From: Hymenobacter puniceus
GTDB lineage: Bacteria; Bacteroidota; Bacteroidia; Cytophagales; Hymenobacteraceae
Assembly (NCBI RefSeq): GCF_014333525.1
Contig: NZ_JACSCX010000001.1
Location: 434,001-498,000 of the forward strand
Length of the DNA stretch: 64,000 bases
Direction of reading: 5' to 3'
Positions 59,501 to 64,000 of the stretch are shown here, one piece after another. Position numbers and translations under genes: made by a program. The notes below the pieces were generated by a model, which did not search any database, was not told the origin of the DNA, and saw only the letters and a list, made by a program, of their open reading frames with translations. How positions within the stretch are numbered: the stretch's first letter is position 1; every line of letters starts with the position of its first letter.

Positions 59501-60176
59501 CGCCAACGGCCGTTTGGCGGTGGAGGCTGCGGCCGCCACTTCCTTCGACGCGGTGCTGATGGATGTGCAAATGCCGGAAATGGATGGTTACGAAGCTTCC
59601 CGGCAACTGCGTGTGCATTTCCCGGACGCCGACCAGTTCCCCATCATCGGCCTCACGGCTTCGGCCCTTCCCGAAGACCGGGCCCTGGCTTTAGAGGCCG
59701 GCATGAACGATACGCTGGCCAAACCCTTTGACCCCGCCGTGCTTTTTGCCCGCCTGGCCCAGCACACTGGTCGTTCTACCACCGCCGCTCCCGCGCCTGT
59801 GCAGGATACAGCGTCCTCCACTGCTGCTTCCGCCGCTTTTCTCGACTGGACACTATTAGAAGAGCTGGCCGGGGGCAATGAGGCGTTTATCGGCCAGATC
59901 ATTCAAACTTTTCTGGCGCAGGCGCCGGGGCTGCAGCAGGAACTGGCCATGGCTTTCCACAACACAGACTTTGATGCATTGGCCCGCACTGCCCACAAGC
60001 TTAAGGGGCAGGCAGCCTACTTTGGGGTGCCGCTGCTGCACGCCACGCTGGAACAACTAGAGCAGCAGGCTCGCCAGCATGCTCCCCCCGACCTTTTGGC
60101 TTCCAGCCTCCGTACGCTTGAGCAGCAACTCACGGCTGTATATTCCGTGCTGAAAGTTCGTGCTTCAACCACCTAA
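56514..60176 (+). CDS. Giant hybrid sensor: propeller-YYY-histidine kinase-REC-Hpt
   Basis: 1220 residues from a GTG at 56514, which puts the signal LRPFLLLFRLGLVLTLMLLS directly at the N-terminus. A TTG at 56466 is an alternative. The periplasmic part has two-component-regulator propeller blades (DRQGYLWIGTAEGLVRYDGT, DSAGRIWLGTHDTGLAFWQR, DVGRVWIGTEGSSVLCYEKG) and a Y_Y_Y domain (LQYQYRLHGYDMVWSKPSTA), then one TM (WWFAALSVLAAGAGIWAFVR). Inside: coiled coil; HisKA NMSHEIRTPMN with His726; ATPase with GGTGLGLSI; receiver with Asp1017 (LMDVQMPEMDG); and Hpt with His1161 (ARTAHKLKGQAAYFG). Unlike classic HTCS sensors it has no AraC DNA-binding domain. The LytTR regulator 53 bp downstream is the likely partner. 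Unusually, the Hpt is fused on the same chain. Confidence 0.93.
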   Translation: MLRPFLLLFRLGLVLTLMLLSATRSQAQPVQGRYFLKQFGPAEGLPQPFIYALAQDRQGYLWIGTAEGLVRYDGTEFKTYTTKDGLAEDFVTQLYVQPRTGQLWAAHYQGGASRWNGQRFQAVAAGVARPKALRTTPGIPAPDTVRNSFNSPPNPASRLPDLQQVLPPGTGLQCQLTDREQTVWIGTAGQGLWRWADRHISFHPTPAPSPTTPLALLEGGRAAGISAAGQYFTLNPTASRPSPLITYPLRLLPYAPSVVLRTPSERANPVFDGRYPKPAPQILWTGTQGHGLWQLPIPSGERPMRRVRRLPSTLTVTALTQHPGGDIWVGTALDGVYRLPADTTQAAEHFTTANGLLHNTIYALAADSAGRIWLGTHDTGLAFWQRGRFHYFRFRTGAIDVSALLTDDVGRVWIGTEGSSVLCYEKGKLRPYGPAEGLLSPYCYTLLPVRWGSSYHGGYRHDFRAEQVLAVHRNSLSILDGARQHFRPVALPDNPLVRELLPAATVAWNDYCIWIQTRTGLLCVRTNYPVLPSLSVPAPAILRSEVDGAAQVPQQLGQLSATRHRLGFAFRAVSLLAGPASLQYQYRLHGYDMVWSKPSTATEAQFAQLDAGTYEFEVRARRGETGQWSAPATVAFSIATPFWQTWWFAALSVLAAGAGIWAFVRGREAVLRQQKLQLETTVRERTQELRQQKAYIEDMNAELTVARDVAEASRKAKAQFLANMSHEIRTPMNAVIGLSHLLRQTPLTGEQSEYLEAVQSSSQNLLVIINDILDSSKIEAGKMTLEHAAFRLPELLRRVASMFRFVTESKQLYFRLEIGPGVPAAVFGDSVRLNQVLVNLVGNAIKFTTTGGVTLRASVPEGAIDPTRPTVHFAVQDTGIGIPADKLDAIFEDFSQANTSTTRQFGGTGLGLSIARNLVELHGGRLSVNSAVGVGSTFHFSITYEVADPVTVPAEASLAVGRFEPALRVLVAEDNELNQLVARKTLEAWNVQVTMAANGRLAVEAAAATSFDAVLMDVQMPEMDGYEASRQLRVHFPDADQFPIIGLTASALPEDRALALEAGMNDTLAKPFDPAVLFARLAQHTGRSTTAAPAPVQDTASSTAASAAFLDWTLLEELAGGNEAFIGQIIQTFLAQAPGLQQELAMAFHNTDFDALARTAHKLKGQAAYFGVPLLHATLEQLEQQARQHAPPDLLASSLRTLEQQLTAVYSVLKVRASTT

Positions 60177-60194
60177 ACCCATCAGTAGAAAGTG

Positions 60195-60223
60195 TTGTTT
60201 TTTAAGGGGATAGTTTACCTTTG
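60195..60223 (+). promoter_or_regulatory. Promoter of the LytTR gene, leaderless arrangement
   Basis: TTG (60195-60197), an 18-bp spacer and TACCTTTG (60216-60223). The ATG starts 5 bp later at 60229, so transcription should begin at or next to the start codon. Confidence 0.65.
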
Positions 60224-60228
60224 AATAT

Positions 60229-60957
60229 ATGCCGCACTCTTCCCCGCTCCGCTGTCTGGTAGTCGACGACGACTTACTTTCCATCCAAATTGTTGAAAAC
60301 TGCATTGCCAGCACCAACTTTCTAACCTCAACTGGTTCCTGCACCAGTGCCGTGCAGGCGGCCGAAGTACTGCGGAACCAACCCGTTGATTTGCTGTTCT
60401 TGGACGTAGAAATGCCCCTCATGTCAGGCATCGACCTGCTCCGCACGCTGCAAAATCCGCCTATGGTGGTGCTCATCACCAGCAGCCAGCAATACGCCGT
60501 CGAAGCCTTCGAGCATGACGTGGTAGTTGACTACTTGGTGAAGCCCATCAGCTATGCTCGCTTTCTGAAAGCCTCGCAGCGCGCGTTGGAGCTGGCTGCC
60601 ACGCGCACAGACTCGGAGCCAGCTCCTGTTGCGTCCACCGACACAGTAGAATTCACCTTCATGAAGGTAGATACAAAGCTGGTGAAGGTGATATTTGATG
60701 AAGTCCGCTATGTGGAAGCCCTCGGTGATTACGTGCATGTGGTGACGGGCCAGAGCAAGCTCATTGTATATAGCACTATGAAAGCGGTGGAAGAGAAGTT
60801 TCCCGCTTCGCTTTTCGTTCGGGTGCACCGCTCGTTTATCGTTAACCTGAAGCGCGTGCAGGCTATCGAAGACAACTCTATCCTATTGGATGGCAAGCAC
60901 ATTCCTATTGGCCAGACGTATATGCGCGACGTATTTCAGCGGCTCAATAAATTTTAG
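60229..60957 (+). CDS. LytTR-type response regulator
   Basis: 242 residues. Receiver domain with acidic VVDDD (11-15), phospho-acceptor Asp59 (LFLDVEMP), Thr/Ser in LITSSQQ and Lys105 (VVDYLVKPIS). A linker (ATRTDSEPAPVASTDTVE) precedes the LytTR DNA-binding domain with FTFMKVDTKLVKVIFDEVRY, VEALGDYVHVVTG, SLFVRVHRSFIVNLKRVQAI and HIPIGQTYMRDVFQRL. It should bind DNA as a dimer when phosphorylated by the hybrid sensor just upstream. It has its own promoter 5 bp before the ATG, so it can be made independently of the sensor. Cytoplasmic. Confidence 0.93.
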   Translation: MPHSSPLRCLVVDDDLLSIQIVENCIASTNFLTSTGSCTSAVQAAEVLRNQPVDLLFLDVEMPLMSGIDLLRTLQNPPMVVLITSSQQYAVEAFEHDVVVDYLVKPISYARFLKASQRALELAATRTDSEPAPVASTDTVEFTFMKVDTKLVKVIFDEVRYVEALGDYVHVVTGQSKLIVYSTMKAVEEKFPASLFVRVHRSFIVNLKRVQAIEDNSILLDGKHIPIGQTYMRDVFQRLNKF

Positions 60958-60990
60958 CGTCCGCCGTCCACTGTATTGGCTCTGGCAGTT

Positions 60991-61611
60991 ATGCGTCTTT
61001 CTCACCTCTCCGTTTTTATCTTTCTGATTACCCTTGCGGCATTCCGGCCGCAAGCTGCCCGAGCCCAAATGGCCGGCGACACCATTAGTGCCGAGTGCCC
61101 ACCAGCGCGCACGGTAGCGCTATGCGTAGAATTGGATGCCCGCGCCTCCGTCGATTCTGCGGCGGGTCCGCTCAGCTACCGTTGGCTCATGGGCGACGGC
61201 ACCACCCTAAGCGGCCCCACCGTAGCCCATTGCTACACCGAGCGCCGCCGCTACACAGTGCAGCTAGATGTAGTAGACGAGAAAACCGGGGAGATACGCG
61301 CCGCCGAAAAGCTTATTCCGGTGGATTTCACGCAGGAAATGGTTCTCAACTTTAGCACCTCACCTGCCAATGGCCGTGTAGGGCAGCGCCTCACGTTTGA
61401 TGCGCTGGACTCGCAACTACCGCTGTGCGAGAATGTGGTGGTGCTCTGGGATTTCCGGGATGGCTCAGTCGCCAATGGCCGTCGTGTAGAGCACATCTTC
61501 CGTCGGCCCGGCAACTACGTGGTGCGTATGGCCCTGCGCGGAAATGGGCCCAACACCTGCCCCGATAGTCACTGTGTTACTAGGTCGGTAAATATCCTTA
61601 TCGAGCCATAA
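60991..61611 (+). CDS. Exported protein with two PKD domains
   Basis: 206 residues from the ATG at 60991 (a TTG at 60976 is in frame). Signal peptide MRLSHLSVFIFLITLAAFRP to ARAQ. Two PKD (polycystic-kidney-disease) immunoglobulin-like domains: the first has PLSYRWLMGDGTTLSGPTVA HCYTERRRYTVQ, the second LPLCENVVVLWDFRDGSVAN then VEHIFRRPGNYVVRMAL. Each keeps the W-x-F/L-G/D-DG...H-Y/F-Y-V core. PKD modules mediate binding at the surface; there is no catalytic domain. Three Cys could pair (ECPPARTVALC, LPLCEN, NTCPDSHC). No T9SS signal. It lies 34 bp after the LytTR gene and may be cotranscribed with it. Confidence 0.85.
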   Translation: MRLSHLSVFIFLITLAAFRPQAARAQMAGDTISAECPPARTVALCVELDARASVDSAAGPLSYRWLMGDGTTLSGPTVAHCYTERRRYTVQLDVVDEKTGEIRAAEKLIPVDFTQEMVLNFSTSPANGRVGQRLTFDALDSQLPLCENVVVLWDFRDGSVANGRRVEHIFRRPGNYVVRMALRGNGPNTCPDSHCVTRSVNILIEP

Positions 61612-61790
61612 TGCCTTGTGCTTAGTTTAGCGGCCACTTCATTGTTTGACGAACTTACAGCACGCTTTTTCTTGAAGCTCCTACTTAATCCTATCATATT
61701 TCAATAAAATATTTCTATTCCTGCATTTATCTAATAAAGAGTTGCTTTATTTGCCAGCTCAATCAGTTTCTTTTTCCCGACTGTGCTTGT

Positions 61791-62192
61791 ATGAAAAGCT
61801 TCTTCACCTTCTTATTAGCCGGCAGCCTTGGTGCTGCGTCACTTTCTGCCCAGGCTCAGCAAGCGCCCGAGCGGCTACGAGCTGAGGCCATGGAAAACAC
61901 CCGTTTGCTAGCCAACCGTATTGGCCTTGATGATGCCCGCTCGGTACGGGTCCGCCACCTGACCTATGACCGGCTGGTGCAGGAAAGCCAGATCACAACC
62001 ATGTATGGCGACGACCCGACTATGCGCCAGAACAAGTTGCGGGTAGTGGCGCAGGAGTACGCCGAAAAGCTGAAAGGCCTGCTGACTGACTTACAGTTTG
62101 AGCGCTATGAGGCACTGGTGGCTGCCGGCACTACTTCTACCTCTCCGAACGTTGTTTCGGCGCTGAAACCAGTAACTACCTCGCCTAAGTAG
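61791..62192 (+). CDS. Small exported helical protein (Spy/CpxP-like length)
   Basis: 133 residues with signal peptide MKSFFTFLLAGSLGAASLSA. The mature part is helical: AQQAPERLRAEAMENTRLLA, NRIGLDDARSVRVRHLTYDR, KLRVVAQEYAEKLKGLLTDL then QFERYEALVA. The pattern 'helix - LT..Q..R/YE.L' and the position of TDLQFERYEAL resemble Spy/CpxP-type (LTxxQ) periplasmic chaperone-like proteins that are abundant in Hymenobacter. No exact family proof. The Ser/Thr/Pro tail is disordered. The upstream 180 bp is AT-rich without a clear promoter box. It nearly abuts the converging gene at 62201. Confidence 0.65.
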   Translation: MKSFFTFLLAGSLGAASLSAQAQQAPERLRAEAMENTRLLANRIGLDDARSVRVRHLTYDRLVQESQITTMYGDDPTMRQNKLRVVAQEYAEKLKGLLTDLQFERYEALVAAGTTSTSPNVVSALKPVTTSPK

Positions 62193-62200
62193 GGTACCTG

Positions 62201-63730
62201 CTACACGAGCCGCCTGTCCTGCTCGGTAGTATAAAGCGCCGTTGCCTGCAGAATCTCCAGCGTAATCTGCCAGAGTTCTTCGTAGGGGACAATTTCAATC
62301 TCAGCAAAGGCCTCGCCGGGTGGTGGCGAGGCCTGTAGCTTTTTCAGCAGTGGCTCCCCCTTTTTGCGGCTGGCTATTGGGTTGAACTCTTCTTTTACAG
62401 CAATAGCCAGCAGCCGGAAAAACAGTTGGCTGCGCAAATTGCCGGTTTCGCGCAAATGCCGCTGCTGATACTTCCGCAAGCTTTCCAGGCGGGTCAGAAT
62501 GTTTTCAATATCACGCTGACGTAGGAAGTGCAGAAATTGCAGGATGAGTACTGCCACATTGTAGCCTTGTTTGTCGCGGCTATGGTCGGGCACTGTCTGC
62601 ACAAATGTGTTGAAGTTCCGCATCCGTACCGGCGACAACTCCGGCCGCACAAACTGCAGATAAGCCATATACAAGTCCCAACGTTGCTGGGCTACGGCCT
62701 GCTGCTTATCGAAATGAACATTTTTCAGCGCTGTAGCCAATAGTTCCAGCGCCTGGCCATACTGCCCGGCATGAATTGCTAAAAGCAGATAGATTTCCAG
62801 GTAGTACAGCCAGTTGACGGAGGAATGATGGAATTCCTTGGCATACGCTTCTGCCAGCCGCAGGCCAGCCGCAATATTGCGGCTCCGAAAGTGTGCATAC
62901 ACACTCATATAGGCGTTAAAACGCTTGTCGAAACGCTTGTTATTGATTTTTCCCTGCTCCAGCAGTTTGGCTGTAGCTCCGGTGATATGAATGACCTGCT
63001 GGTAATTGCCAAGCAACTCCTGCTGAATAAGTTGCACCCGATAATGATAGTGAAAGGTTATAAATGTGCCTGCAGCCCGGTGAAACTCCGCCAACTGCTG
63101 TACCACACTATCTATTTTATCGAGAATTGAGCGTCTGGTGCGCACATTGTACGCCACAGTGCTTTTCACGTCCCAATATAACTGGGCTGCGTCTTCCTCT
63201 ATTGCCAGCACATGCTTGCTCTTCTCCAGCAACACTCCATTGGCTTGGTAGCGGGCTGGCATACGGATATCGGCGTATATATTCCGTAGCAGTTGCCCAA
63301 ATAACACAACGTATTGTGTCATTTCGTGGAGTTGCGCCAGGCGTTGGCCTTTTCTGCTTAATGACTCCGCAGCCTTTAGCTCTCCTTCGGAGTATAATAT
63401 GCTTACCTGCATATAAAGATTCAGGACCTGATATTCGTAGCGCCGTGACACCAAGTGCCGTGGATCTGTCTCATCAAGGAAATACAAGTGATTCAGCAGC
63501 TTCTGCTGCACTCTCGACTTAAGTTTCCGAAACGCTGCGTAACGGGTTTGATCAGTCTTGCCGTATATATTTTTTACAATCTGTTGCTGGGACTTTGGCA
63601 GCCCATCCACCAATTGCTGCACTAGTTGCATCTCCTTGTTAGATGAATGACGAGCAGTAAAGTCAAGTAATGGAAGCACTTTTAGCTTCCTGTCTGTCAC
63701 AATACGGGCCAGATTTGTCAGTTCATCCAT
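62201..63730 (-). CDS. Large helical-repeat cytoplasmic protein, unknown
   Basis: 509 residues from an ATG at 63730 (MDELTNLARIVTDRKLKVLP), with no signal peptide. It is made almost entirely of helix pairs, TPR/alpha-solenoid style: YEYQVLNLYMQVSILYSEGE, LAQLHEMTQYVVLFGQLLRN, LAEAYAKEFHHSSVNWLYYL, LYMAYLQFVRPELSPVRMRN, VLILQFLHFLRQRDIENILT. An N-terminal 'QQIVKNIYGKTDQTRYAAFR KLKSRVQQKL' segment looks like a winged helix or DNA/ribosome-contact region. Similar ~500-residue proteins are common in Hymenobacter, of no known role. Its stop lies 8 bp from the converging small exported gene. Composition is less GC-rich than the neighbours. Confidence 0.65.
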   Translation of the reverse strand: MDELTNLARIVTDRKLKVLPLLDFTARHSSNKEMQLVQQLVDGLPKSQQQIVKNIYGKTDQTRYAAFRKLKSRVQQKLLNHLYFLDETDPRHLVSRRYEYQVLNLYMQVSILYSEGELKAAESLSRKGQRLAQLHEMTQYVVLFGQLLRNIYADIRMPARYQANGVLLEKSKHVLAIEEDAAQLYWDVKSTVAYNVRTRRSILDKIDSVVQQLAEFHRAAGTFITFHYHYRVQLIQQELLGNYQQVIHITGATAKLLEQGKINNKRFDKRFNAYMSVYAHFRSRNIAAGLRLAEAYAKEFHHSSVNWLYYLEIYLLLAIHAGQYGQALELLATALKNVHFDKQQAVAQQRWDLYMAYLQFVRPELSPVRMRNFNTFVQTVPDHSRDKQGYNVAVLILQFLHFLRQRDIENILTRLESLRKYQQRHLRETGNLRSQLFFRLLAIAVKEEFNPIASRKKGEPLLKKLQASPPPGEAFAEIEIVPYEELWQITLEILQATALYTTEQDRRLV

Positions 63731-64000
63731 TGCTAAATTAGCCTAAACAGGCTCTTATCGTTGTTTTGCTGATCGAACAGTTTCTAAAATTACTGTCACA
63801 AAACAACATATTTTTTCCTTTACTGGCATCATCGCTTTGTTGGACATTTGTAGTGATAAAATATGTTTTTTTTGACCGTTCAATGTCACACTTTAACGTG
63901 ATTTAAGCACAAATCAAGCGGAGGTTAGACTTCCTGTTAGCAAAGCAACAGGCTTCTATAAGAAGCCTTTATCATAATAGTAATAATATTTATAATTATT
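63731..64000. other. AT-rich upstream region to the window end
   Basis: No gene seen. AT-rich relative to the rest. A 10-bp inverted repeat (AACATATTTT at 63805-63814, AAAATATGTT at 63858-63867) lies upstream of the minus-strand gene and could be an operator. A short hairpin-like AAGCAACAGGCTTC... GAAGCC occurs near 63943-63968. Confidence 0.4.

Overview
The window looks like a chromosome segment from a GC-rich Bacteroidota of the Hymenobacter/Cytophagales type. The evidence is protein content and promoter style. It carries GldH, RicT, a type IX secretion (T9SS) sorting domain on a secreted S8 protease and on a cupredoxin, a PorE-like OmpA protein, a GWxTD protein, a DUF2723 glycosyltransferase, a bacilliredoxin and LytTR signalling. 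Promoters follow the Bacteroidota TAnnTTTG -7 pattern. There is one tRNA (Arg, anticodon ACG). I see no rRNA, CRISPR array, prophage, intact insertion sequence or replication origin.

Layout. 1-3.6 kb: a partial SIMPL-domain protein, a PLP trans-sulfuration enzyme, a DUF2167 membrane protein, a TVP38-type membrane protein and tRNA-Arg. 3.7-9.8 kb is the accessory part: a deletion scar joins the N-terminal half of an AraC regulator to the C-terminal half of a molybdopterin dehydrogenase. It is followed by two paralogous small exported proteins around a 74-bp palindrome, a gene-poor stretch and three orphan genes. 9.8-13.3 kb: ferredoxin reductase plus ferredoxin, a beta-barrel protein, DoxX and a basic exported protein. 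13.4-26.1 kb: a 2086-residue alpha-2-macroglobulin, a porin-like barrel, DinB, secreted and helix-hairpin-helix proteins, a disordered hydrophilin-like protein and a cold-shock protein. 26.1-35.3 kb: ricT-gldH, an M57 metalloprotease lipoprotein, a T9SS-exported S8 protease, and a LUD-lpxH-propeller operon. 35.6-52.4 kb is mostly housekeeping and envelope: a TPR protein, ftsH, rsfS, birA, a T9SS cupredoxin, the DUF2723 glycosyltransferase, GWxTD-rlmB, mannose-1-phosphate guanylyltransferase, kdsD, recQ and a bacilliredoxin. 52.6-64 kb: a small conserved protein, a TPR protein, the PorE-like OmpA protein, a giant HK-REC-Hpt sensor with a LytTR regulator, a PKD-domain protein, a small secreted protein and a helical-repeat protein.

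How it fits together. Many genes serve the outer envelope: lipid A and KDO supply (lpxH, kdsD), mannose donor supply (GDP-mannose), protein export and gliding (GldH, PorE-like, T9SS clients), surface protease and protease-trap functions (S8, M57, A2M), and membrane quality control (ftsH). Convergent gene pairs are almost always separated by one long, near-perfect hairpin acting as a shared terminator. Two further perfect inverted repeats, of 40 and 42 bp, look like dispersed repeat elements rather than plain terminators.

I did not find a complete, obviously new defence or mobile system. The best candidates for undescribed biology are the paralogous exported pair at 6.0-7.3 kb, the long inverted-repeat elements, the leaderless promoters of the LUD and LytTR genes, the Arg/Gly-rich extensions on RicT and RlmB, and the self-contained phosphorelay at 56.5-61 kb.
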